The position numbers and the translations under genes are program-made. A stretch of DNA of 64,000 bases, taken from assembly GCA_033439765.1 (NCBI GenBank), contig JAULSN010000001.1, positions 7,626,001 to 7,690,000 on the forward strand, in the 5' to 3' direction. The stretch is from Lasiosphaeria ovina. Its lineage: Eukaryota; Ascomycota; Sordariomycetes; Sordariales; Lasiosphaeriaceae. The notes beneath the pieces were generated by a model. The model searched no databases. It was not told the DNA's origin and worked only from the letters and a program-made list of their open reading frames with translations. Below are positions 52,806 to 64,000 of the stretch, one piece after another (position 1 is the stretch's first letter; each line of letters begins with the position of its first letter).

Positions 52806-55800
52806 TCAGAGCCCGTTCCTATTGCGGTGCGGGATGTGGTACTTTGCGTTCCGCGGATGGTTGCGGATGGTGGCCCAAAAGTCGTAGGCGCGGTCGTTCT
52901 CGCCCAGCTCCTGGGCCTCCTTGAGCCGGCTGCGCTTCTCGAGCTTGCGGCGCTTCTTGCTCTGCTTGCGCCACGCGGGCTCGACCTTGCTGACGTAGCG
53001 CAGGTAGCCCTTCCACGCGCGCTTGGCGAGCCTGTACGTGAGCTTGAACATGCGCTGCACGCGCCAGCTGAAGGCCGCCGCCAGCGACGCCAGGATCAGG
53101 AACACCGACGTCGGCAGCGAGATGGCCCCAATGTCGCTCAGGCTCGGCAGGTTGCCCTCCTCCTGCCACTCCGACGTGTTCATCCCGAACAGCCCCGTGA
53201 AGAAGGTCAGCGGCAGGAAGATGACGGTGAAGGTCGTGAAGATCATCACCGAGAGGTTCTGGCTCGACGCCAGCTCCGCCTGCAGCCGAGACCAGCGCAC
53301 TTCGTCCACCTGTGCCTGCCGCTGGGCCATTTCGAGCATTTTCTCGTACTGGAACAAAGGTCAGGAACACTGCTGGGTATGGTATGGTTTGGTATGGTCA
53401 GTCAGTCGACGAGAGCCCGGTACTCACATCCCTCCTCGTGGTCTCTATCCTCTTCAGCATCTCGTTGGTCTTCTCCTTGAACTCGTCTAGGTACTCGACA
53501 GCCTCGTCCAGGTATGCCTGGCCATTTGTCGTGATGTTCCGCAGCTCCTCCCGCTCCGTAAATGTGGTCTTCATTGACTTGATCACCGAGTCTTGGGTGT
53601 CAAACAGCTTGTTGAGGATCGACAGCTCGTCCTCCATGTCGCGCAGCTCGAGGAGGGCAGACGTGTTCTCCCTGTTCTCGTCCTCTGCCCTTTTCATCTC
53701 CCTCTGGTGCCGCCTCTTGATCGAGGCTGCGCTGTTTACGTCGGGGTCCAGGTCCGAGTCCGAGTCCGAGTCCGAGTCCGAGTCCGTGCCCGAAGCCGAG
53801 TCGCAGTCGCCCGCGTTGCTCGAGTCGTCGTCCAAGTCCCGGTTGAGAGTCTGCGTGCGGAATTGCTTCATGTTCAAAGTCATCCGCTCCGACTTTTTTT
53901 TTTTTTTTTTTTCATTCCGGGAGTTAGCAGCTGTGACCTGGACGGAGGACTGACTCGTGAGATTTATGGTCAGGCACTCACCAGCATCCCGATTGCTTCT
54001 TCAAAGATGCGGAACATCTCGAGGTCTGGGTGCGTGGACCGTTCGAGAAACACAATGACCGCGTGGAAGACAATCAGCGCGGCGAGGTCTAGCGCGTTGT
54101 CGGTTCTCCCCGTAAGATCGCCGTTCAGCTCGTTGTAGACGCTATTCCGCAGATCTGCCTGCTGGAACAGCCGCCCTTCTCTCGCATTCGACTCTCTTTT
54201 GGGGAAGTAGGTAGTCAGTGTGGCTACCGCAGAGTCAACATCAACAATTTGGTTATCACGTCGCCGGGCATCGCCAGCTTACTGGTGTCTATGGCCCAAA
54301 GCCAGAGCTGGTCGACCATGAGCAGATTGCCAGGCTTCAAGTTGGCCTCCATCTCAAGCTCTACATCCTTTTCCGGGTCTGCGGGGCTGTCCCGGCCAGA
54401 GCTGTGCTCCCCCTTCAAAGAAGACGAGCTCACACGCGGCGACCGACCGGCGTCGCGGCGAGCGGCATCGCGGCGAGCCCGGTTAGTCGCCCCTGCCAGC
54501 GGCTTCCTCCCGAGCTTCTTGGTGAGCTTGTAGAGCATCTGGTCGTCGTCGCGGCTGTGCGTGTCCTGGAGCGAGTGGTGGCCAAACTGGTCCAGCGTGC
54601 GTCGCGGGTTGAGCGGCGGGTCGAAGCCGACGTACTCCCAGATAACCCGCGACTCCAGCGACCGCTTCGACACGTCCTCGGGGACCGGGTTCGCCCGGCC
54701 GTGGTCCCGGCGCCGCTGGATCAGGCTGCGGCGCCGGATGACGCTCGAGTACGTGTCGAAGTGCAGGTACGGGAAGTAGAGGTAGAGATAGCTCGGCCTG
54801 GGACCAGAACTCGCCAGTGGGTTGAACGGAGATGGGATCCGGGGCGACAGTATCGACTCGGACGGCAGATAGTTGCAAATGGGTTTCATAAAGGCCGGCT
54901 GCGACTCGGAATGCCGGTTCTGGATGGTTTTGGCTTCCCAGTGGTCGTACTCGAAGAGAACCGAATAGTTGCCCGCGACCGTGTCGCGGAGCTTTTCAAA
55001 CAAGGTCTTGACCCAGACTGGATTGTTGAAGGGTAGATGGATCCACATGAATTTCCTCAGCGCGGGATCGGGCCGAGAGAAGCCAGCTACGAGCTCGTCC
55101 TGCATGGCCGACGCCTTCATCAGCAGCCCTGCCCGCTGTCTAGACAGGGCATCGAAATGTATGGATTGTTCGGCGGGGAAAGTGGCAGAGTCAAGGGCAC
55201 CGAGCTGGATTGCTGGCTCCGACGCTGTGCTGACACTTGCGCGGCTGTCGATGCTAGGAGGTCGTGTTGACATGTTTGGCACGCTCAAGCTGTGTCCTGC
55301 CAGACCCTCTGGTAGGGTGCCACTGTCCGAAAGGGGCTGTATAGATGGCCTCGCCGGTGGATCCGTAACGACGCTGCCTAGTGGCGCCGTCATGGCTTCA
55401 GAAGATAACGGGTTGGCTGTGCTACTACCAGAATTCTGCTCGTCAACCCCAAGGCCAGAGACGCCGCTGGATTCTTGTGCTCTTCTGCCGAGATTTTCCA
55501 GCATGTCGTGCCCATGGTACTGGTGGCTGTCGTGCCGCCTAGGAATCTTGTGCATTCTCTCCCCCAAGCAAGCTTCGGGGCCTTTTTCGAGAAACTCGGC
55601 CAGAGAATTCTTGCTGGAATACAGGCGAGTAGTTGCCGAGTCCACGTCCCCAGCTGTGTCTGGATAGAAACCGATGACTTCGACGTGGACATGGTTCTCC
55701 AGGTGCAGTGGAGTGTGAGTATACATGGTGCTGAGGTCTTGTGCCTTGGCGATTGCGGCCGTTAGATCTGCGAGGTACGTTGTCATGGTGTTGATGTTCT

Positions 55801-57051
55801 CGGGCCCAAAGGAAGCAAGATGAGCGTGGTTGCTGTCGACCGAGAATATGTCTTCCTGCCAAATGTCAAGCAAGGCGGATTTTATCGACACCAACGGGGC
55901 CTCAAACTGGACCTCGCTGGCGAGCCCAGCACCTGTGCCAGAGAGTTGCGAGTCTTGGGTCTCGTAAAGCGACCAAAGACGGAACTCGCTCGCAATGTCG
56001 ACGAATTGCTCATGGAGTCTCGAAAGCCCGGGATGGTTGACCCTCAGCTCGTCGGCCAGAGACCTAGGGAGAGGCCGTTGCAGGTGAAGCAACTGCCGAA
56101 TACTCCTCTTGAGATTCTTCATCGACATGTAACTTGAGCCGCGGTGCGGAGTTCCTGAACATGTTGAGCGCAAGGAGCACTCTGGAGTGTATAAGGGACG
56201 ACTCACCGAAAAAGCTCACGCCATGGCAGCTGGACGTTATCTGACCGAATAGGGGCGTCTTGCTTGCCAGAAGAAGAGCAAGCTTCACCACCAGGCCGCC
56301 AATGCTGTGGCCAATAAAGAACAGGGGCCGTGACGAATGCTGTGTGACCGCTTGAATCAGCAAACTAGGTAGCCAGCCGCACACTGTCGATAGGCAGACA
56401 CAGGTTTAGGCTCACGGTTCCCGGGCGAACTTGCTTCACCTGGTCTAGCAAGTCTCTGGCTAGGTCCTCCAGCCGCATGTCATCAGTCAAGGCCCGGTGC
56501 CTGTACAGCAAGACCCTCGCCGTGTTGACTTTGCCGCGGATGTCCTGCCTGACCCAGACGTGGCCAGCCCGGGGGAGATGGCGGTCGATGACGGGGCTGA
56601 GAATGACATTGCCGGCCAGTTTCGCCACGGTAGGGAGCCTCTGCAGCTCGTTCTGGGGCTCGAGACCAAAGTAGTGGTCGGGAAGAGGCGCCGAGGTCCA
56701 GGTCTTGACAGGGTCCGCACCGGGACACGGAACGGCGATGATGTCGACGTGCGTGTCGTTGTGTCCGTTCCCGGCCCCGGGGAGATCGCCGTCGATGACC
56801 GCGAAGCCGGGCTCGAGATCCGACTCGGGAATCGAGCTGGCAGTCAAGCCCGACTCTCGAGTCATGCGCATGCCGAGCTCGTTGCCTTTGTCTCCCTCTG
56901 AGATATGTTCCCCTGCAGCTTCTCTCGCCGCATCACGCCTCTGCGACGCGTTCTGGTCGGCGTCGACGCCAACAGCCTCGCCCTCATCCTGGATTTTCAC
57001 TACCAGATCCATCTCAGCCTTGTCGCCAAGACCATCTCGGCCATTGCCCAT
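52806..57051 (-). CDS. SesB/DUF676-like serine hydrolase fused to CorA-type channel module
   Basis: Six exons on the minus strand: 57051-56416, 56339-56207, 56154-54283, 54223-53982, 53892-53428 and 53348-52806; 1296 residues. Residues 100-330 are an alpha/beta hydrolase: VDIIAVPCPG, nucleophile elbow GHSIGG (Ser224), FFGTPHRGS created by the second splice, and DSNHAHLASF as the likely catalytic-His region. A disordered Ser/Pro linker and a large soluble region follow (LRKFMWIHLPFNNPVWVK, RTLDQFGHHSLQDT, LLMVDQLWLWAID). Then comes a coiled-coil region with an (SD)n run. The C terminus has two transmembrane helices with the CorA signature GMN (1171-1173) after the first, then a basic tail. CorA proteins form pentameric Mg2+ or divalent-ion channels; SesB-like hydrolases are often N-terminal effectors of fungal NLR-like proteins. 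The joint function is unknown. Frame and motif continuity at every junction support one gene. Confidence 0.85.
53894..53912. repeat. Mononucleotide T19 (A19 in the sense strand of the fusion gene)
   Basis: Lies within the fourth intron of the hydrolase-CorA gene, directly beside the predicted AG acceptor. Confidence 0.9.
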
Positions 57052-58950
57052 GCCCTAGCCAAGGCACCCCAACGGCCACTCGACGACAACTCAGGCTGAG
57101 GTGCACAACGAATAAATAACAGCGCGGGCAGGGGGTGAAGATGCAGGCGCTAAGAGAAAGGGAGGAAAAATAACAACACTAATGCTCATAAAAGAGGTAG
57201 TTAAGATATGTAACGCACGCAGCACCAGCATATCTCGCAGCTTCTCACGGCTTCAAAAGAGTCGAGGACAGGCGAGCCACAGCCCCCAAGCACGAATTAT
57301 ATGGAGACAGGACGGTAGAAATAACCAGGCAGGACGGGCTGTGAGGCATCATGCCAAGATGCCGCCAACTCAACCACCTTCCCCTTTTGAGGCATTCTTG
57401 GCTCCCAATACGGGTCTTACGGCACGCGACATGCGATCCAACACTCAAGCTCAAGTCCAGTTCTCGTCTGCTGCCTCGTCGCAAGGCTCCAACCTAAGAC
57501 GGCACCCGACGTCGCGTTTCCCGCCCCTCTCCACCCCAGTTCCTAAGAGCCCAAAAGAAAGCTGCCAAGGTGGGAAGGGGCCTAATAGACCAGAAGGGGG
57601 TCTTTCGTCGCCATTGGCTCCTGGCTCGTTATTGGGTGTATTCTGCATTGGGCGACTCTGGGGAGTGGCCGGTCGGGTTCTATCTGTAACTAGGAACGGA
57701 GCCGATGCAAGCTGCGGCTGCTGCTTTGATTCCAGTGCGGGATGTTGCATCCAGGCTCAGAAACAATGTTAGGTTTGTTTGCCTGCTGCTAGATGCACCT
57801 TACTGAAATTCTGTATCCGTGGCAAGCTCTCGTTCATTGATGCAGATGCGGAATTACGGAACCGTCCATTGTGGGTTTACCTTATTATTACCGCCTAGCG
57901 CCTTGGTTGAGTTGAGGACCGGATCAGTGCATCCAGTCCAGAAATGGATCCCTGAGTGATCGACCGTTAGCGCGATAAAATAAGGATAAAAGTCAGATAA
58001 AATCAGCCAACAAGAGTACACGTGTATTTCGCCAGGAATTCCTAGAACGGAGAGATGGGTACGTTGGCTTCTGTGGTTTTAATACTGAGACACTAAGAGC
58101 GGCCGCCTCCCTGAGCGCAAGGCAATGAGGCGTTCTGCATCTTGAAAGGTCACCCGCTTAACGAACATTCAGGGATTGGACGGCATGGACTTCTGCAGCA
58201 AGTGTATGGATAGTTCTGCACTAGATGGTGTGCTAGCCTCTCCAGATAGGTACCTTAGAGTAGCGTAAGGTATGGTATCCGTACTTAGCTTGCACCAAGA
58301 TTGTTTGAGAAGGTATGTAGGTGGCCAGCCACTGAGCCGCGAATAGATGATATCGGATGCAATCCGAAATCGAGAAACGGCAAGACCTGGCATCGAGAGG
58401 TGCTGTAATGGCTATTGAAATTTACACTGTGCCGTAAGGAAACACAAAGGAACCACCGAAGGACAAAGTTAGGCACATTTACATGTTCCCCATACGCTGG
58501 TGTCTCGGAGCACGGACGGAACCCCATCTGGATGCAATCGTGGCTTCAATGGTGCCCTAATTTCCAGGCAGCAATACCCCCCCCAGCGTCAGGCACGGGA
58601 ACACAAGTTCTGGCTTCAGCACGGGCCTCTCCCGCCCTGCCCAGCCAAGCTCAAGCGACCCATTTCTTCCGTCAACCTCACACGTCGAAAAAAAGCAACC
58701 TCGACCACGCAGCAGCCTTGACGTCCAATCCATCAACTCTTCGTGACCTATCCCTACTTCTGTCGCGTACGGATCGCCCGCCGACGTCTGCCGTCTTTGT
58801 ACCGACCGTCCCGATAGACTCGAGCTGCCCGCCCGCTCCAAGCTTCAGCTTCGCGCCTCGCGACGACCCAGAGAGGAAGGGAAGTGGCTCTGTCTCGCAG
58901 GGGATAGCAGCGTCAGCTTTCCTCGCTCTCCTCCCACCACCTGGTAATCC
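57052..58950. other. Divergent intergenic region, fusion gene / NOT1
   Basis: About 1.9 kb with promoters of two divergent genes. AT-rich patch near 57950-58030. No supported gene. Confidence 0.55.
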
Positions 58951-61900
58951 ATGGTCTCTCAACCCAGACCGGGTTCTTTTTCGCCAAACCCAGCCGCCCA
59001 CCCCATACACACCGGCCTCGCCCACTCGCCGCACCCCTCCCACCACGGTGCGCTGAGCGCGGCTGCCAGCCCCAGTACCAGCAGTCCCACTGGGTCGAGC
59101 TCCCTCACCAAGATTGCTGTCGCCCAGGTCTACTTGCTCCTCAGCACCATCAAGGAGGACAAGGAGGACCCTCACAAGTGGGACGTACAAGCCGAATCCC
59201 TCAGAAAGGTAAGTAAATATTGCTTCCCGACCGCGCGCCCGCTGCAATCGTCGCCCCTCGCCTGCTCTGCTCTGCTCTGCTCTGCTCTGCTCTGCTCTGC
59301 TCTGCTCTGCTCTCCGCCACAAAAAGAAAACACCTAGTGGCCCCCCCTCACCTCGTGCCCTCGTTACCTGCGTTGCGTACCCCCCTCCTCGTACACCCCC
59401 TCCACTCCACCGGAAAATTTCTCCCGAGCTAACATTACCTCTCCCGCCAGCTTATCGATGAACACGGCATGGATGTGTTTTCAAGATACTTTACGCGACT
59501 GGTGGTCGCAAATGCCTCACAGATATTCCCGAGCCCCAACAGGCCGGTAGCAAATCCCGGCAACTACCACCTGCTCGTCGCCGAGATGCGGAAGCTGCTC
59601 CTGGAGTTCTCCCAGTCCCGAATGATAGCCGAGTCGATCGAGACGGGTACAGAAGACATCTTCCGCGATTTTGACCTGTCCACGTTCATGGAGCATTTCA
59701 AGCTGGATGCCCTCGAGAAGACGGTGCTGGCACTTGCCTTCAAGCTTGGGCCAAGGTCGGAACTCAAGACAAAAGGTGAGCCGAAGCTCCTAGCATGTTG
59801 GGCCAGCCCCCCCTCCTTCTCGCCATTGCCCTGACCCTTGCCATCGTCCTCGTCCCTCCTCCTGCTGACTCTGCTTTGCATAGCCGATGCTATCTTGTCA
59901 ACCAACTTCTCCTCCTTTCTGAACCTACTCAGCCAACCTGCTGGGGATCATTCCGATCTTCCAAACGACTTCATCGCTGAGCTGCTCGACCGCTTTATCC
60001 AGGTCCATCCCCCAAATTTTAATGCCGTCGCAAAACGGGAGCTGGAGCACAGAGTTCAGAGCCGATATTCGCAGTCGCAAGGAGGCAAACCGCCCCCCTC
60101 GGAAGTGCTAGCAGCTCTCGACCTGGTGCGCCTGCTTGCAGACAAGCCACCCAATGCTCTAGCGCTTTATATGCACCGGAGCGGCCCCGAATTTACTGCC
60201 AACGAGGAGACGTGCTTGGCTTACCTTCAGAACAGGCCAGCCCCCATCCAGCTCAACGAGGAACAGGTCTCGATTGCGTTGATGTATGCAACCATCAGCC
60301 AGACTCCACGGCATAACCCCTCTGCGCTCGTTGCAGCTTTGATGCGTATACTTCCCAATGGCTTCAGGTGGCAAGACGTGGTTTCCTATTTCGATCACGG
60401 CGGGGCCCGCATCACTTCGGCACAGTTCTTGCGGCTGTACAACGCCATCTTACAAGTGGCGCGGGCCGACAGCGAGCATTTCAACATCCAGCGCTTGTGG
60501 GGTGGGGAGTGGGAGAACCCCGAAACCCAACTCTCGTTCATCTGCGCGTTCGCATCCCTAAAACCAGAGCAGCTGGACGCGACTACGATCCCTGGTCTAA
60601 AGCCCACCTTCACAGTCGCCGAGTATGCGCAGTCGCACGCCTCGATCCAAGAGAAGGCCGCCTACGCCGTCAAGCATCCCCTGGTTTCGGAAGCGGCCCT
60701 CTCGGCCGTATTTAACGTGGCCCTTCACTCGTCGCATGCCTCCACGAGTATCGAAGCCGAGCGCCTCTTCCAAGATGTCGTAGTACCGAATCTCCCCATC
60801 TTTGTCGTCTCGGCTTTTGGAGTCCCAAAACCCTGGCCCGAGATGGCAGAAGAGACGCTCTCGACCCTCTTTGATGGGTTTCTCGCCCGATCAGAGGATT
60901 CCGACTTTGTCATGGATAGTCTGTGGAGGAGGGATAAAGAGTGGGTGAAACAGCGTTTGATCGATGCGCACGCCCTGAAGCCCATCGCTCTGCCGCTTAT
61001 ATTTGACCACGCGATGCGGCAAAACTGGCTCGACGAGCTTGTCCATCTTCCCAATGGGTTCGGTCTCGATCTTGCCGCCCTTGCACATGCTGAAGGCTAT
61101 CTCGACCTCCAGCAGTGGGCACGGCGAAATGCCGAACGCGGCACGGAAATGGCCAGGGCACTGCTCCGTTTCCTCATGATCAAGGGCACTCAAGAGATGG
61201 AATTCCAGCGGCCTCCGGAGGGTCAACCACCTGTCAAGACCAGCACAACCCTGCAAGTCACATCTGTTTCGGCGCTCCTTCAGATTTTGGAAGAAATCCT
61301 ACCCAAGACGCCAGTTCCGGAGTTGATCATGGTCCAACGGCAATGCATTACTTCATATCCAAGGCTGATCAATTATGGAGAAGGCTTTGACGACATTATT
61401 CTTGCGAATGCACGGAATGGCAACGCGCTGCCTCCGGCTGCCAATGCCAAAATGGAGGAGCACTACAAGAAGATGTACAGCGACGAGATGCAAGTCCGAA
61501 GTGTGGTTGAAATACTGGAGCAGTACAAGCACTCCCGGGATCCGCTGGAGCAAGATGTTTTTGCTTGCATGATTCATGGTTTGTTCGACGAGTACGCCCA
61601 CTATGTCGATTACCCTCTCGAGGCTTTGGCCACCACTGCTGTGCTCTTTGGTGGCATCATCTCGCACAAACTAGTATCGGATCTGCCCCTGCAGATTGGG
61701 CTGGGCATGATTCTTGAGGCGGTCCGGGACCACAACCCAGAGGAGTCGATGTACAAGTTTGGGCTGCAGGCTCTCATACAGCTCTTTGGTCGCCTGCGCG
61801 AGTGGCCGGGGTTTTGCAAACAGCTCCTCCAGATACCCGGCCTCCAAGGAACCGAGGCTTGGAAGACTGCAGAGGAGGTGGTTCGAGAGCATGAGGAGTC

Positions 61901-64000
61901 GCTACTACGCTCACGTAATGGAGGCAACGGAACACATTCGGTTTTGATCAGCAACGACAAGCTATCCAACGGCAACCTGGACGAGGCTCTTGCGCTGGAG
62001 CAACACCCGTCTCCCTTTGCCTCGATCAACGTCGACCCGCCACCTCCAGGCGTCATGTTCGAAGACCCAAGCGGCGATGCACAGGGGAAAATCCAGTTCG
62101 TTCTGAACAATCTCACGGATACCACGCTGCAATCGATGTTTAAGGAGCTCCGCGAGATGCTGGAGTCCAAGCACCAGCAGTGGTTCGCCAGTCACCTAGT
62201 CGAAGAACGGGCCAAGATGCAACCCAACTACCACCACGTATACCTCGACCTTGTCAAGCAGTTTGAGGACAGGGCCTTATGGGGCGAGGTACTGAGAGAG
62301 ACGTACATCAGCGTCTCGCGAATGCTGAACTCGGAGCTGACCCTACAAAACACAACCGAGAGGACCCACCTCAAGAACCTCGGCGGCTGGTTGGGACTTC
62401 TGACCCTGGCCAGGGATAAACCTATCAAGCAGAAGAATGTCGCCTTCAAGCAGCTGTTGATCGAAGCCCATGACACCAAACGCCTTATTGTGGTCATCCC
62501 ATTTGTCTGCAAGGTTCTGATCCAGGGAGCTTCGTCCAATATCTTTAGGCCTCCAAACCCGTGGCTAATGGACATCATCCATCTCTTGATTGAACTCTAC
62601 CACAATGCCGAGCTAAAGCTGAATCTTAAATTTGAGATAGAGGTTCTCTGCAAGGGCCTCAGTCTCGATCATAAGAACATCGAGCCTTCTGGGGAAATCC
62701 TCAACAGGGTTCCTATCGAGGAAGCCGCGGATAGCATCGGGCAGGAATCACTTGACACGTTCGAGAACATGTCCTTGAATGGGATGCCTGGCGTCACAAA
62801 CTCTCTTATTACCCACACCTCACTCCCATCGATCCCCGACCTCGGCCCTAGCCTGACTGTTCCGGCAACAGAGGTCGTCAGCCCCGTTAAGCTACGCGAG
62901 ATCATCCTCGAGTCGCTCACAAGGGCCCTGCAGGAGATTATACAGCCTGTTGTGGATCGGTCGGTCACAATCGCTGCCATTTCGACTCAGCAGATGATTC
63001 ATAAGGATTTCGCTACGGAGCCCGACGAGAACCGCGTTCGAAATGCGGCGATCAACATGGTGAAGTCGACCGCCGGCAACTTGGCACTCGTCACTTCCAA
63101 GGAACCGCTCAGGGCCAACTTCGCCAACTATCTGCGGAACTTTTCGAGCGACCTGCCACAGGGATTGCCCGAAGGCATTATCATGCTTTGCGTCAATTCG
63201 AATCTTGATCTAGCTTCGGACGTAATTGAGAAATCTGCCCAGGAGCGCGCCGTGCCCGAAATTGAGGAGATGATTGAAAACGAGATGGAGGCCAGGCGCC
63301 GCCACCGGCTTCAGCGACCCAATGATCCATTTATCGACCCAACCCTGAGTCGTTGGGCCATGACCATACCTCACCCATTCAAGCTGAATCCGAACATCAA
63401 CGGCCTGAATGCCGAGCAGATGGCCATCTATGACGATTTTGCCCGGCAACCGAGGGTGACAGCCGCTCCGGCTTTAATCTCGCACATCCCGTCAAGTTCG
63501 GATGTGAGATCTCTTGCAAACGAGGTCCTTGGGGACCAGTATAACCCCGTCTCCAGCCTCCCGACCCCCGCCGAGACGCCGGCGATGCCCCATTTGGGCG
63601 TGCAGCTTCAGCACTACCCCCAAGCCAATAGCGGAGCCGCGGCAAATGGACGGCAGACCAGCCTGAACCAGGTAGACGCTAGGAATGTCGTCGAGAGAGT
63701 CGCTAAGCTCCTCGAACAGCTCGCCGCTGCGGCCACAGGTTGCCAAGAAGAACACTTCGCCGATCTTCCTCGGTCGCATGCTGTGTTGGATATCATAGAT
63801 GCTTTGGTTCAGCTCATCATCAAGACCCAGCAGACGTCTGAGGATTTTGCCTCGTATGCCGCAACCCAGATTTCTCAGCTGCTATTTCGACAGCCCGAAG
63901 ACAGTCTCTTGCTAGAGTGTCTTGTCCATGTTCTAGAGACGCTCAGGAAAATCGCCGGACCTGCGACGAGCCAGCAGATTCGCACCGTGTTTCACCAGCA
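58951..64000 (+). CDS. NOT1: NOT1 (CNOT1/CDC39), scaffold of the CCR4-NOT complex, partial
   Basis: Exons 58951-59208, 59451-59775 and 59884 onward; the third exon is still open at the window edge, so the 3' part is missing. About 1566 residues are in view of a protein usually above 2000. After a Pro/Ser-rich start come helical HEAT-like repeats (LTKIAVAQVYLLLSTIKED ... NFSSFLNLLSQPAGDHSDLP), a region rich in conserved helices, the MIF4G domain that binds CAF1 (about residues 920-1150; KNLGGWLGLLTLARDKP, VVIPFVCKVLIQGASSNIF) and the DUF3819/CN9BD-like block (QEIIQPVVDRSVTIAAISTQ, MVKSTAGNLALVTSKEPLR). NOT1 assembles the CCR4-CAF1 deadenylase and other subunits for mRNA decay and repression. 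Intron 1 carries a CTGCT pentanucleotide array. Confidence 0.95.
59262..59313. repeat. CTGCT pentanucleotide array in NOT1 intron 1
   Basis: About ten tandem CTGCT/TGCTC units within the 242-bp first intron of NOT1. Confidence 0.95.

Overview
The window is nuclear DNA of a filamentous ascomycete, most likely a Sordariomycete. The reasons are short spliceosomal introns (about 48-155 bp, GT-AG with TGAC/CTAAC-like branch points), GC-rich coding exons, GC-poor microsatellite-rich intergenic DNA, and fungus-specific families (Yrb30-type RanGTP-binding protein, copper-fist factor, Sup35 with a Q/G/Y-rich prion-like domain, SesB-like hydrolase). The genus cannot be fixed from sequence alone. There are seventeen protein-coding genes that I can support. 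Fifteen are complete, the SNF2 gene has an uncertain start, and NOT1 runs off the right edge. I found no tRNA, rRNA or CRISPR.

Layout. 1-9.7 kb, all minus strand: a cytochrome P450 resembling the CYP7/CYP8 group, the PAN2 deadenylase (nine exons) and a mitochondrial oxoglutarate-type carrier. 9.7-13.6 kb is a gene desert. 13.6-18.2 kb, minus: an SDR oxidoreductase and translation release factor eRF3 (SUP35). Divergent from SUP35 and on the plus strand: a YRB30-like RanGTP-binding protein, a large SNF2 ATPase, the EFM7-type eEF1A methyltransferase and a tetraspan membrane protein of unknown function. Between the last two lies a 3-kb gene-poor stretch with an AT-rich, apparently RIP-mutated repeat relic. 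31.7-40.9 kb, minus: an RS-rich nuclear protein, a copper-fist transcription factor and an SR140/U2SURP-type splicing factor. 42.5-44.2 kb, plus: an FAD-dependent amine oxidase, convergent with the TATA-binding protein gene. After another 4-kb desert come ETF-ubiquinone oxidoreductase and a very large alpha/beta-hydrolase-CorA fusion (both minus), then NOT1, the CCR4-NOT scaffold, on the plus strand.

Functionally this is mostly a housekeeping neighbourhood: mRNA decay (PAN2, NOT1), translation termination (eRF3, a partner of the deadenylation machinery through PABP), eEF1A methylation, transcription (TBP, copper factor, SNF2), splicing (SR140, the RS protein), mitochondrial electron and metabolite transport (ETF-QO, carrier) and Ran transport. 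I see no secondary-metabolite cluster. The most unusual gene is at 52806-57051. It joins a SesB/DUF676-like serine hydrolase (GHSIGG, GTPHRGS) to a CorA-type channel module with the GMN signature, in one predicted 1296-residue protein.

Exon coordinates below were deduced by hand from splice signals, reading-frame continuity and recognised family motifs. Terminal exons and UTRs are less certain than internal ones.
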